A stretch of 59,457 nt of DNA, taken from contig REBS01000111.1 of assembly GCA_007692605.1 (NCBI GenBank), forward strand, positions 1 to 59,457. Direction: 5' to 3'. Position numbers and translations under genes: made by a program. Every line of letters starts with the position of its first letter. Positions within the stretch are counted from its first letter, which is position 1. Positions 37,775 to 46,940 of the stretch are shown here, one piece after another. Origin of the DNA: Gemmatimonadales bacterium (GTDB lineage: Bacteria > Gemmatimonadota > Gemmatimonadetes > Longimicrobiales > Gaopeijiaceae). The notes beneath the pieces are model-generated. The model was given only the letters and a program-made list of their open reading frames with translations, was not told where the DNA came from and did no database searches.

Positions 37775-40700
37775 TTGACTCCCAGCCACGCCCAGGGACT
37801 CCAGCCCACCGAAGACCGCCATCGCGGAGTCGCCGCGATGATCGCGATGATGGGGCTCTACTTCCTGGTGCTCCTCTCGGTCGGAATGCTCCGCCCGATT
37901 CGCAATGCACTGGCACTCGACGGTCTCGGGCAGACCGACTTCTACAAGGTGTACCTGATCAGCGGGCTGGTGATCGTCTTCGTCCCGCTCCTGAACTGGC
38001 TCTCGGACCACGTGCCCTGGCGTCGCCTGATCCCGGGCGTGGCCCTCTTCTTCGCTCTGAACCTGCTGGTCTTCCGGGCCCTGTACGTCGAGGGGAGCAC
38101 CGCCTTCGGGCTGGTCTTCTACGGCTGGTACGACCTGTTTGCCGCGGCGCTGGTCACCCAGCTGTTCATGGTGACCCAGCTCTTCTTTCACGCCCGGCTG
38201 GCGAAGCGCGCCTACCCGATGGTGATCGCGGGCGGGGCGCTGGGAGCGAGTTCGGGAGGCGCAATCACCGGATTCCTGGCCGAGACGGTCGGGACCCCCA
38301 ACCTCCTCCTCCTGGCGGCCGGCCTCATCGGAGTCTTCAGCGTCGCTGTGACCGCCGTCTGGTCGATCGAGGGGATGGTCCCCGAACGCCCCCGGTCCCG
38401 GCGCAGCGCCCCGGTCGCCCGAGGGGGTCTCGGGATCCGGGCCATCTTCGGAAACCGCCAGGTCATCCTGATCGCCTCGCTGGTCCTGATCACGATCCTG
38501 GTCAAGCAGCTGGTCGACTACCAGTTCAACACGATCACCAAGGAGGTCTTCGAGAGCCGCGACGCCATCAGCGCCTTTCAGGGCAAGTTCAACGCGGCGA
38601 CGCAGTGGCTTCCCATCGTCGTCCTCCTCCTGATGCGAAAGCCCCTTCAGCGCTGGGGGGTCGGCTTCGTGGTCCTGATCCTCCCGGTCTCGATGCTGCT
38701 GACCAACGTCGGGCTCGTCCTCTTCTGGGGCCTCTGGGCCGCGGTCGCGGCAAAGGGCGCCGAGACCAGCTTCCGCTATTCGGCCGAGCGGGCCGGGCGC
38801 GAGATCCTCTACCTGCCGGTTCCCGACGAGATCAAGCTCAAGGCCAAGGCCTACATCGATGTGGCGGTCGAGAAGGGGGTCGGAAAGGTCGGCTCGGCCC
38901 TGCTCATCTTCCTCCTTCTGACGCGTATCGAGTACCAGCAGGTGGCGTGGGTCGGCGGCGCTCTCTCGATCGTCTGGATCATGATGGCACTCGCCGTCCG
39001 ACGCGAGTACGTGCGTTCCCTGGCCAGCGCGGTCGAGAACCGGTTCGCCAGCCTGCACGGGGTCTTCGCCTCGCTGCAGGACGCCAGCACCCTCAAGGTC
39101 CTGCGCACCGCGCTCGCGGGCGACGAGCGACAGGTGGCCTTCGCTCTGGACCTCCTCGACCAGGCCCCGACGGGCGACGCCGAGCCGCTGGCCGACGAGC
39201 TGATGGCCCTTCTGGATCATCCCTCGGCCGCGATCCGGCGGCGTTCGCTCGATCTTCTGAGAGGGCTTCCCGGGCAGGCCGATCCGGCACGCCTCGAGGC
39301 CCGCCTGCGCGATGCCGACCCCGAAGTCCGCGAGGCGGCGGTCCGTGCGCTCGTGGCCGCCGACGGCGAATCAAAGACCGACACCATCCGGCGGCTGCTG
39401 AACTCCGACGACGTGGCGATCCGGATCGCGACCCTCTTTTGCCTGGCCCGCGACGAGATCGAGGGCGACGCGCTCGCCGACGTCCGACACGAGATCGCGA
39501 GTTCCGGTCGCATCGCGGACGAGGGCTCCTCTCTCGAAGAGCGCATCGAGCGCGCACTGGTCGCCGGGGTTCTCCAGCCCGCTTCCGCCATCCGGATCGT
39601 CATGGACTGCCTCGAGGACTCCGACCCCGCCGTGGTCTCGACCGCACTCCGAAGCGCGGGCATGCTCGGCGACCCGGGGCTGCACACCCGCCTCATCGAG
39701 GCCCTGGGGGATCCGCGCACCCGGGAGGCGGCCCGCGACGCCCTCGCCATGCAGAGCACGCGGGTCCTGCCGGCGCTCATCGAGACGCTCCTCGACGAGG
39801 CCGCCGATCGGGCGGTCCGGCGGCACATCCCCTCCGTCCTGGCCCGGCTCCCCGATCCGGCCACGGTCCGGGGGCTCATCGACGCCGTCATGGCGACCGA
39901 GACCGACCAGATCCTGGACCACCGCGCGATCAAGGCGTTGAGCAAGCTGCGGGCGAGAAACCCCGAGCTGGAGTTTCCCACCGACCCGGTCCGCCGCCTG
40001 CTCGATCGCTCGGTGACGGTGGCATCCCTGCTCGCATCGGTGGACGCCCGCCTGCAGGGGCAGGAGGCGGCGGGCCGGACGACACGGCTCCTGCAGCAGG
40101 CGGTTCGCGAGGCGTGGGCGGAGCGGCGCGAAGAGGCCTTCCGCTGCCTCGGCCTCCTGCACGAACCGGAGTCGATCCACCGCGCCTTCCTCTCGATGAC
40201 TCGCGGAGAGACCGTCTCGCGAGCCAACGCACTCGAGTGGCTCGAGAGCACGGTGGGCTTTCACGACTTCCGGAAGCTGGATCCGGTCCTGGACCCCGAT
40301 TCGGCCGCCCCCACCCACGAGGACCTGCCCACCTTGCTTCGTCGGCTGGCGTCCGACGAGGACCGCTGGATCGCGCGGTGCGCGCAGCGGGCGGGCGCTG
40401 AACTCGGCTTCGACTCCCCCCCTCACCCCGGAACCGGAGACATCGGCATGGATCCCATCGAGACCGTCTTCCTCCTTCAGCAGGTCGATGTGCTCCGCGA
40501 CGCCCGAAGCGCCCACCTGGCCCTCCTCGGATCGATTGCGCAGGAGGAGGACGCGGACACGGGAACGATCCTCGTGCGCGAGGGGGAGCCCCCGGACGCC
40601 CTGTACGTCGTGATCCGGGGCGAGGTCACCCTGAAGGGTCCGGGGGGCGAGCTCTCGCTCACCGACGGCGAGTCCTTCGGTACCTGGGCGCTCGTCGATG

Positions 40701-40855
40701 ACGTCCCGAGCCTGGTCGAGGCCTCGGCGGCGCGCCCTACCCGACTCCTGCGGATCGGGCGCGAGGACTTCCTGGATCTGCTCGCCGATCACCCCGAGCT
40801 CGCGATCGGCATGCTGCAGGGACTGGCCCGACGGCTGCGTTCCCTCGTACTCTGA
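37775..40855 (+). CDS. ADP/ATP-carrier-like (Npt/MFS) transporter fused to HEAT repeats and a cyclic-nucleotide-binding domain
   Basis: A 1026-residue fusion. The first 420 residues carry 11-12 membrane helices resembling bacterial nucleotide transporters (Npt family) or MFS proteins: LLSVGMLRPIRNALAL, DFYKVYLISG, TKEVFESRDAISAFQGKFNA, DEIKLKAKAYIDVAVEKGVGK. Then about 450 residues of HEAT-like helical repeats (LRDADPEVREAAVRALVAADG is one unit). The end is a CRP-type domain (TILVREGEPPDALYVVIRGEV, SFGTWALVDD, about 900-1020). It starts with TTG, with AGGA nine bases ahead. A response regulator follows after 25 bases and then a kinase, so it may act as a membrane sensor rather than a plain transporter. 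Confidence 0.88.
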   Translation: MTPSHAQGLQPTEDRHRGVAAMIAMMGLYFLVLLSVGMLRPIRNALALDGLGQTDFYKVYLISGLVIVFVPLLNWLSDHVPWRRLIPGVALFFALNLLVFRALYVEGSTAFGLVFYGWYDLFAAALVTQLFMVTQLFFHARLAKRAYPMVIAGGALGASSGGAITGFLAETVGTPNLLLLAAGLIGVFSVAVTAVWSIEGMVPERPRSRRSAPVARGGLGIRAIFGNRQVILIASLVLITILVKQLVDYQFNTITKEVFESRDAISAFQGKFNAATQWLPIVVLLLMRKPLQRWGVGFVVLILPVSMLLTNVGLVLFWGLWAAVAAKGAETSFRYSAERAGREILYLPVPDEIKLKAKAYIDVAVEKGVGKVGSALLIFLLLTRIEYQQVAWVGGALSIVWIMMALAVRREYVRSLASAVENRFASLHGVFASLQDASTLKVLRTALAGDERQVAFALDLLDQAPTGDAEPLADELMALLDHPSAAIRRRSLDLLRGLPGQADPARLEARLRDADPEVREAAVRALVAADGESKTDTIRRLLNSDDVAIRIATLFCLARDEIEGDALADVRHEIASSGRIADEGSSLEERIERALVAGVLQPASAIRIVMDCLEDSDPAVVSTALRSAGMLGDPGLHTRLIEALGDPRTREAARDALAMQSTRVLPALIETLLDEAADRAVRRHIPSVLARLPDPATVRGLIDAVMATETDQILDHRAIKALSKLRARNPELEFPTDPVRRLLDRSVTVASLLASVDARLQGQEAAGRTTRLLQQAVREAWAERREEAFRCLGLLHEPESIHRAFLSMTRGETVSRANALEWLESTVGFHDFRKLDPVLDPDSAAPTHEDLPTLLRRLASDEDRWIARCAQRAGAELGFDSPPHPGTGDIGMDPIETVFLLQQVDVLRDARSAHLALLGSIAQEEDADTGTILVREGEPPDALYVVIRGEVTLKGPGGELSLTDGESFGTWALVDDVPSLVEASAARPTRLLRIGREDFLDLLADHPELAIGMLQGLARRLRSLVL

Positions 40856-40880
40856 ACCCACCCCCACCCTGGAGCGCCCG

Positions 40881-41356
40881 ATGTCCGAACGTACCGCCGG
40901 TACCGTCATGATCGTAGACGACGAAGAGATGGTGCTCACCGCGCTGCGAACCTTCCTGGAGCTCGAGACGCCCTGGGCCGTGCGCGAGTTCACCTCGCCG
41001 CACGACGCACTCGAGGCCCTCGCCTTGGAGCGGATCGACGTGGTGCTCGCCGACTTCATGATGCCCGACATGGACGGGATCAGCTTTCTGAGGGAGGTCC
41101 GCGGGAAGAAGCCTCACGTGTCCCGGATCCTCCTGACCGGCTACGCCGACGTCGAAAACGCGATCCGGGCAATCAACGAGGCCGGGCTCTACCACTACCT
41201 CGAGAAGCCATGGGACAACGAGCACCTCCGGATGGTGATCCGCAACGGGATGGAACGCTCGTCGCTGGTCAACGAGCTCGACGCCAGGATCAGCGCCCTG
41301 GAGCAGGCCAACGGGGAGCTGCTCGAAGTGCGCAGCCGCCTGATCCGGATGTTCCT

Positions 41357-41360
<4 letters not shown>
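40881..41360 (+). CDS. Response regulator with C-terminal coiled coil
   Basis: A 159-residue protein made of one REC domain (about 8-125) with IVDDEEMVLTAL, acceptor Asp in VLADFMMPDMDG, Thr in LLTGYAD and Lys in LEKPWD, as in RpfG-like regulators. No output domain follows, only a helical tail (NELDARISALEQANGELLEV) likely to form a coiled coil. GGAG lies upstream. The kinase gene starts inside its stop codon. The tail looks like the linker that normally leads into a histidine kinase. Confidence 0.9.
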
Positions 41361-42169
<809 letters not shown>

Positions 42170-42209
42170 CACCGGAGTCACCCCTTCCCCACCCTTCCGG
42201 GATCGTCTC

Positions 42210-43502
42210 ATGGCCCTCTCAACGAACCTCAGACCGGCCGCCTGGACCCGATCCGGCATCGCGGGAGGGGCCACCATCGCCCTCTTCGGGTGGCTGCTCG
42301 CCTGCGCGGGGGCGGCCGGCGGAGCGGACGAGGTCCGGGCCGGGGCACAGGACTACCGGCTCTCGGGTGAATTCGGGCTCTCGGTGCACCAGGTCGGCGA
42401 CTCGATCGTGGTCCGCTGGATGACCGACGCGCTGGTGGAGGGCTCGCTCGAGGTGACCACGGGTGCGGGCGATGTCGTGCACCGCGACGCCACCGAGGCA
42501 TGGACCTCGCACCGGTCCGCCTTCGCCACGCCGGCCGAGGACTCCATCCAGCTCCACTACGGCGACGCCGACGCCCGGCACCGGACCTGGATCCACCTGG
42601 CCGAGCGCGACCCACGGCCGGTCCGGATCACCGGCGTCGACTCGCTCTTCGTCATGGCCGACATCCACGGTGAATACGACCAGATGGTGGGGATTCTCCA
42701 GAACGCGGGACTGATCGACGAGGAGCTCCGCTGGACGGGGGGCGAGCGCCACCTCGTCGCCCTGGGTGACATGATGTCGCGGGGGGCCGAGGTGACGCCG
42801 GTCCTCTGGTTCCTCTACCGGCTCGAGCGCGAGGCCGAAGCGAGTGGGGGCCGCGTCCACATCGTGCTCGGCAACCACGAGATCATGGTCATGCTGAGCG
42901 ACCTCCGGTACGTGCACTACCGCGAGATGTGGCTCGCGACCTCGTACGGACTCGGCTACGACCGCATGTTCGACCCCCGGGAGTCGATCCTGGGCCGTTG
43001 GCTCACCGAAGCCCCGGCGATGCTCCAGGTCGACGACATCCTCCTCGCGCACGGGGGCGTCTCGAGCGACCAGCTGGCGTTCACCGTCGAGTCCCACCGC
43101 GACACCCTCGCCGCCTACATGGCCGAGGACCTCTTCCATCGATGGGGCGACACCACGGCCTTCTTCGACATCGACTCGATCACCTTCAACCGCCGGGTCG
43201 ACTTCTTCTGGGGGGACCGCAGCGTCTTCTGGTACCGCGGGTACTCGGACTCCGACACCCTTACGGCCGAACTCGACTCGGTGCTCGAGCACTTCGACAG
43301 CCGCATCCACGTCATGGGCCACACCCCCGTGCCGGGGATCCGGGAGGTCTATGACGGGCGAATGATCCTTGCGAACCCCCTCCCCCTCGGCGACGAGATC
43401 CTCCTCCTGGTCCGCTCCGAAGAGGAGGGACGGTGGCGCGGAGAACGGTTCCGGGCCGAGGGACCTCCCCTGCCCCTCGAGGTCGGGCACCCCGAGGGCT
43501 GA
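42210..43502 (+). CDS. Exported Shewanella-like (calcineurin-fold) protein phosphatase
   Basis: A 430-residue metallophosphatase with a signal ending in LLAC, a probable lipobox. The PPP-type motifs are FVMADIHGEYDQM (GDxHG variant ADIHG), LVALGDMMSRG (GDxxxRG), IVLGNHEIM (GNHE) and later HGGVSS and VMGHTPVPG. This order matches Shewanella-like protein phosphatases. About 130 residues in front form a beta-rich domain. The start at 42210 begins the signal. The gene ends one base from the convergent kinase-like gene, also exported. Confidence 0.88.
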   Translation: MALSTNLRPAAWTRSGIAGGATIALFGWLLACAGAAGGADEVRAGAQDYRLSGEFGLSVHQVGDSIVVRWMTDALVEGSLEVTTGAGDVVHRDATEAWTSHRSAFATPAEDSIQLHYGDADARHRTWIHLAERDPRPVRITGVDSLFVMADIHGEYDQMVGILQNAGLIDEELRWTGGERHLVALGDMMSRGAEVTPVLWFLYRLEREAEASGGRVHIVLGNHEIMVMLSDLRYVHYREMWLATSYGLGYDRMFDPRESILGRWLTEAPAMLQVDDILLAHGGVSSDQLAFTVESHRDTLAAYMAEDLFHRWGDTTAFFDIDSITFNRRVDFFWGDRSVFWYRGYSDSDTLTAELDSVLEHFDSRIHVMGHTPVPGIREVYDGRMILANPLPLGDEILLLVRSEEEGRWRGERFRAEGPPLPLEVGHPEG

Positions 43503-43503
43503 G

Positions 43504-44505
43504 TCACCCCTCGCGGGAAAAGGTCGTGATCTGGCCCCGGTCCACGCGCTCCAGGAGCCGCTCGATCCGCTGATAGATGTTCCGGATCTCGCCCTCGGTC
43601 AGCCCGAACTGCACACGATCTTCGGTCACCCTCAAGCCCCGCCCGGGCTGCAGGTTCTCTTCCGGTGCCATCGGGTACAGGTAGCCCCCGACGATCTGGA
43701 ACTCGGCGACGACGCCCAGCTCCTCGTGGAGCTGCTGCAGGGTGATTTCCCGCAGGCGCTCCACCGTGGTATCCGGAATCCGATCCACGAGGAGCCGGCT
43801 CCAGCGATTGCCCGCCTCGGCCGTCCGGCCCGCGAAGGCCACGTCGTTGTCGACCGCGAAAACCCGGGTGTTGGATCCGTCGAGTGAGACCAGGACGTTC
43901 CCGTGATTCGCGTCCTTGTGGTCGATCAGGTGGGTGAAGACGTTCAGGTTGCCCCAGTGCCACGCATACGACGGGAGGCGGTCGAAGCTCATCTGGTCGA
44001 AGGGATCCACCGTGTCGACCGCGATGTTCTGGAGCCAGTACGAAAGGAGGAAGAGGATCGATCGCGTGCCGCGGATCGTGGGCTCCTCGACCCTCCGGAT
44101 CTCCCGGTACTCCTCGATCGCCATCGCCCGGAGCACGGTGGGCGGCACCACGTAGTCGGATTCGTCCAGGAAGAGCTTCTGGAAGTGGTAGGCCGCGAGC
44201 TCGTAGCGGGGCTGGTTGTTGAACCCCTCGGCCCCCATCCCGACCGGCTTCCAGTGAACCTCCCACGGCTCTCCCCCATCCGGATCCGCCAGGGTGACGC
44301 GACGGCTGCGGTCCCCTTCGAGGGGGCGCGTATAGTCCTGATCCAGGACCACGAGCTCCGGCGCCAGGAGCCTCGCCTCGATCTCGGCGATCGGGTAGAG
44401 GATGTTCCGGTCCTGCGCACTCGCCGGCGATGCGAGCGCAGCGAGCAGGAGAAGGGCCGGGAGAAGGGCGAGCAGCCCTTTCGAGGGGGCAGAAACTCCG
44501 TGCAT
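43504..44505 (-). CDS. Exported FAM20/HipA-like predicted kinase
   Basis: A 333-residue exported protein with a signal ending in ASPASAQ. It carries a kinase-like pattern of the FAM20C/PIK/HipA superfamily: Lys86 in VHWKPVGM (ATP Lys), Glu102 in RYELAAYHFQKLF, VPPTVLRAM, the catalytic-loop-like DHKDANHGNVLV (Asp198, Asn203) and the metal-Asp segment FAVDNDVAFAG (Asp219). Secreted relatives phosphorylate proteins or sugars outside the cytoplasm. Activity is inferred, not proven. GGAG lies 7 bases before this ATG; ATG at 44532 is less likely. Confidence 0.7.
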   Translation of the reverse strand: MHGVSAPSKGLLALLPALLLLAALASPASAQDRNILYPIAEIEARLLAPELVVLDQDYTRPLEGDRSRRVTLADPDGGEPWEVHWKPVGMGAEGFNNQPRYELAAYHFQKLFLDESDYVVPPTVLRAMAIEEYREIRRVEEPTIRGTRSILFLLSYWLQNIAVDTVDPFDQMSFDRLPSYAWHWGNLNVFTHLIDHKDANHGNVLVSLDGSNTRVFAVDNDVAFAGRTAEAGNRWSRLLVDRIPDTTVERLREITLQQLHEELGVVAEFQIVGGYLYPMAPEENLQPGRGLRVTEDRVQFGLTEGEIRNIYQRIERLLERVDRGQITTFSREG

Positions 44506-44546
44506 GACGAGCTCCGGGAACGAGGTGGGCACGGGGGACCGCCGTC

Positions 44547-44576
44547 ATAGTAGTCCCGCGATTCAGGATTCGGCAA
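44547..44576 (-). promoter_or_regulatory. Candidate promoter of the FAM20-like kinase gene
   Basis: On the minus strand TTGCCG (44571-44576), 18 bases, TACTAT (44547-44552). Transcription would start about 35 bases before the start codon. Confidence 0.55.
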
Positions 44577-44595
44577 GCCACGTCTCGGAGCGGGC

Positions 44596-44624
44596 TTGAC
44601 GAGACGGGCGGCAGGTTGTAACAA
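44596..44624 (+). promoter_or_regulatory. Candidate promoter of the beta-barrel gene
   Basis: TTGACG (44596-44601), a 17-base spacer and TAACAA (44619-44624), about 55 bases before the ATG at 44679. It is back to back with the kinase promoter. Confidence 0.5.
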
Positions 44625-44678
44625 GGGCGGAGGGGCGGCGGCTCGGCCGACCCATCACACCCGGATCAGGAGGCTCCT

Positions 44679-45356
44679 ATGAGATGGAACACCGGACTGA
44701 GTGGGCTCGGCCTTGTTCTCCTCCTTCTGGCGTCGACATCTCCGGCCTCGGCACAGCTCGGCATCCGGGGCGGGGTCAACCTCACCGACCTCGTCGGCGG
44801 AGGGGTGGAGCAGTCCGAGAACCGCACAGGCCTCAGCTTCGGCGCCGGCTACGACCTTCTCACGGTCGGACCCGTCTCGGTGGGCCCGGAGATCTTCTAC
44901 GCGCAGAGAGGTGCCGACGCCTTCGTGCTCTCCCCCACCGGCGAGGCGCCATCCTTCGAGGGTCCGGCCGAGGTCGCCCTCGAGTACATCGAGATCCCGA
45001 TCACGGCCCGTGTCCGATTGCCGACCATGGGCCGGCTCGTCCCCTACCTGATGGGAGGCCCGGTGTTCGGGTGGAACCTCGAGTGTTCGGTCACCGTCGA
45101 TGCCGGCGCGGGTGGGGCCCAGCCGAGCTGCGACGACCTTCTCTCCCGCGAGGGGTTCGAGTCGAAGGTTCGGGAGTACGAGCAGGGGTTCTTTCTGGGA
45201 GGCGGAGTGGGGCTGAGCTTCCTCGAGGGGATCGGCAACCTCACCCTCGAGGCAAGGTTCATCGAGGGGCTCAGTCGGCTCGGTGAGGGCGACGAGGGCC
45301 CCGAGGTGAAGAACCGGGCCTTCTCGCTGATGCTCGGCTACGCATTCGGGTTCTGA
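44679..45356 (+). CDS. PorT-like outer-membrane beta-barrel protein
   Basis: A 225-residue exported barrel protein. A signal peptide (VLLLLASTSPASAQ) is followed by LGIRGGVNLTDL, GLSFGAGYDLL, LEYIEIPITARVRLP, PYLMGGPVFGWNL, and the end SLMLGYAFGF with a terminal Phe, the pattern of PorT/OmpW-like eight-stranded barrels. A strong AGGAGG precedes the ATG. Function unknown. Confidence 0.85.
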   Translation: MRWNTGLSGLGLVLLLLASTSPASAQLGIRGGVNLTDLVGGGVEQSENRTGLSFGAGYDLLTVGPVSVGPEIFYAQRGADAFVLSPTGEAPSFEGPAEVALEYIEIPITARVRLPTMGRLVPYLMGGPVFGWNLECSVTVDAGAGGAQPSCDDLLSREGFESKVREYEQGFFLGGGVGLSFLEGIGNLTLEARFIEGLSRLGEGDEGPEVKNRAFSLMLGYAFGF

Positions 45357-45457
45357 GCTCTCCCCGAAGCACGCCGGCCAGTCGGCCAGGCTGTCTCGGG
45401 GCTGGGCGGGGAACCGTTTCTCCACACTCGAAGCTCTTTCGTGGACGTTTGCGCTCT

Positions 45458-45537
45458 GTGTCTCCGTATAGACCCCTGAGTCCACAACGGCCGATTCTGG
45501 CGAACGACGATTGTGGACCTTGTCTCCCATACGACAC
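45458..45537. repeat. Long imperfect inverted repeat
   Basis: Four paired blocks lie in order: GTGTC (45458-45462) with GACAC (45533-45537); GTAT (45466-45469) with ATAC (45529-45532); AGAC (45470-45473) with GTCT (45522-45525); GTCCACAA (45480-45487) with TTGTGGAC (45511-45518). Small bulges separate them and 23 bases form the loop. TCCAC/GTGGA boxes continue outside at 45421, 45441, 45565 and 45574. It may be a structured RNA or a remnant of a small palindromic element. Confidence 0.55.
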
Positions 45538-45754
45538 GTATTTCCGCAACCGTTCTTCGGAGACTCCACGCGTGTGGACTTTCGGTTCCAGCTCCGGGCG
45601 AAACGGGCCGGGTGGCGAGGAAAAGGGTGGCTCAGCCGGTATGGTGCGGTCGGGGGGCACCGACTGGAGCGTTTCGGACGACACCGGTTGCGGGCTCCTT
45701 GGGTGAAAATCGCGGATGCAAGCAATTGAAGAGCCCCAAGAAAATGTCCACTAA

Positions 45755-45818
45755 AACCTATACAGGAACCTTTACAAACCCTGCGGGTTCTCGGGATAAC
45801 CTGTACAAAACCTGTACG
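45755..45818 (+). promoter_or_regulatory. Four AACCTnTAC repeats over the FAS1 promoter, CarH/LitR-like operator
   Basis: Repeats begin at 45755 (AACCTATACA), 45767 (AACCTTTACA), 45798 (AACCTGTACA) and 45809 (AACCTGTACG), with 12- and 11-base spacing inside each pair. B12-dependent MerR-type photoreceptors CarH/LitR bind direct repeats of about 11 bases with a TnTACA core. A possible -35 TTTACA (45771-45776) and -10 GATAAC (45795-45800), 18 bases apart, overlap repeats two and three. Such placement would suit repression in the dark. The regulator is not in this window. Confidence 0.55.
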
Positions 45819-45871
45819 GCCGGGGTCAGTTCGACCCCAAGTCTGTCCACCAGATTGTCTGGAGAACCCAA

Positions 45872-46546
45872 ATGAAGCGCTACAGCATCCTGACCCTCCT
45901 TGCCGTGATCGCCCTGGGCGCCTGCTCGGAGCTGCCCACCACGTCCGAGGGACCCGCCCTCGCCCCCGAGGCGACCGCAGAGCGCGGCGCCGCGAATCGC
46001 GCGCCCGCCCCTTCCGCTTCCTCGATCACTGACATCGTGATCGCGGCCGCCGGAGCCGAGGAGGCGGAGTTCAGCCTCCTGCTCGATGCGGTGCTCTACA
46101 TCGCAGAGACCAACCCCGGGAGCGCCCTGATCGAGGGACTCTTCAACGATGACCAGTACACGGTCTTCGCTCCGACCGACGCCGCCTTCGGTGCCCTGGT
46201 CGAGGCGGTCACGCCCCTGATCCTGGAAAACGACGATGCCGCCGAGGCGTTCACCGCGGGCGGCCCCTTCGCCGCGATCGACGCCCTCCTCGGAGACGGC
46301 ACGGTCGAGGCCGTCGTCAGCTACCACGTGACCGACGGTCGTCGGGCCGCCAACAGTGTGGTCCCGCCCAACGCGCGTCAGCTTCGCACGATCACCACCC
46401 TGCTCGATGGCGCGACCTTCGCGGTCGACAGTGACCTGGGGATCACCGCCGTGGGCAACAAGGCCACGATCGAGGCCGCGAACATCTCGGCCTCGAACGG
46501 GATCATCCATGTCATCGACACCGTCCTGCTCCCGATCGAGCTCTGA
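45872..46546 (+). CDS. FAS1 (fasciclin) domain lipoprotein
   Basis: A 224-residue exported protein. The signal ends in the lipobox ALGAC. A low-complexity Ala/Pro linker (about 25-50) precedes one FAS1 domain: SITDIVIAAAG, YTVFAPTDAAFGALVEAV, VVSYHVTDGRRAA and SNGIIHVIDTVLLPIEL. It is the second FAS1 lipoprotein in the window. GTCTGGAG lies upstream. The 5' region holds the TnTACA repeats, and a hairpin terminator follows. Confidence 0.92.
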   Translation: MKRYSILTLLAVIALGACSELPTTSEGPALAPEATAERGAANRAPAPSASSITDIVIAAAGAEEAEFSLLLDAVLYIAETNPGSALIEGLFNDDQYTVFAPTDAAFGALVEAVTPLILENDDAAEAFTAGGPFAAIDALLGDGTVEAVVSYHVTDGRRAANSVVPPNARQLRTITTLLDGATFAVDSDLGITAVGNKATIEAANISASNGIIHVIDTVLLPIEL

Positions 46547-46576
46547 TCGACGCGAAGTCCAGCGAGCACGTGACAC

Positions 46577-46610
46577 CGCCCGTCGGGGATCATCCCCGGC
46601 GGGCGTTCGT
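46577..46610 (+). terminator. Rho-independent-type terminator after the FAS1 gene
   Basis: A 13-pair stem runs from 46577 to 46605 with a three-base loop (arms start CGCCCG and end CGGGCG, one G-T pair), followed by TTCGTGTTCG. The stem is strong but the T-tract is weak. Confidence 0.7.
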
Positions 46611-46732
46611 GTTCGCATCGGCGCCACCTGAAGAAATTCGAAGGCAGCTCCCGTAAGGAAGACAGGAGGCGGACCCAACCGGAGAGTCCGACGGCACCGC
46701 CCCCGCAGAATCAGTTCCAAAGGGAGTTTCCC

Positions 46733-46939
46733 ATGAGAGTCATACAGAAGTCGCATCCACCCGTTCTCGCACTCATCCTGACCGCCCTGCTGGCGCTGGG
46801 CATGTTCGTCCTGGCCAGCAACGTGTCGACGTCGCCGGACACCCGCTCCAGCTTCGAGGTTCCGGAGCTCCCGGCGCCCGCCATGACCGTCGGCCCCTCC
46901 CTTCTTGATCTCGAGGTCCCGGGGGTGCACTTTCGGTAG
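46733..46939 (+). CDS. Small exported or membrane-anchored protein
   Basis: A 68-residue protein with one hydrophobic helix (VLALILTALLALGMFVLAS) and a short polar tail. AAAGGGAG lies 6 bases before the ATG. One base separates it from the M20 peptidase gene, so the two are probably co-translated. No known family is recognised. Confidence 0.6.
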   Translation: MRVIQKSHPPVLALILTALLALGMFVLASNVSTSPDTRSSFEVPELPAPAMTVGPSLLDLEVPGVHFR

Positions 46940-46940
46940 C

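Larger units (their letters stand above)
45357..45871. other. 515-bp intergenic region with structured elements
   Basis: No convincing gene lies here; short frames overlap in all directions. The DNA is less G+C-rich than its surroundings. It holds a long imperfect inverted repeat (45458-45537, with weaker symmetry out to about 45420-45580) and, near the FAS1 gene, four AACCTnTAC repeats. Confidence 0.7.

Noticed and set aside
37243..40401. Open frame of 1052 codons on the plus strand
   Set aside because: Frame-shifted reading of the transporter fusion, rich in Arg, Pro and Gly without motifs.
45480..45518. DnaA boxes or replication origin
   Set aside because: TGTGGAC resembles half of a DnaA box only; there is no dnaA, dnaN or AT-rich unwinding region.
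45458..45537. Integron attC site
   Set aside because: Length and bulged arms are similar, but the GTTRRRY/RYYYAAC core sites and an integrase or cassettes are absent.
45755..45818. CRISPR-like repeats
   Set aside because: Repeats are only about 10 bases and two spacings are 11-12 bases, far from repeat-spacer arrays.
46620..46732. Possible riboswitch in the leader before the small peptide and M20 genes
   Set aside because: Purine-rich blocks looked structured, but I could not match conserved cores of cobalamin, glycine, c-di-GMP, TPP or fluoride riboswitches.
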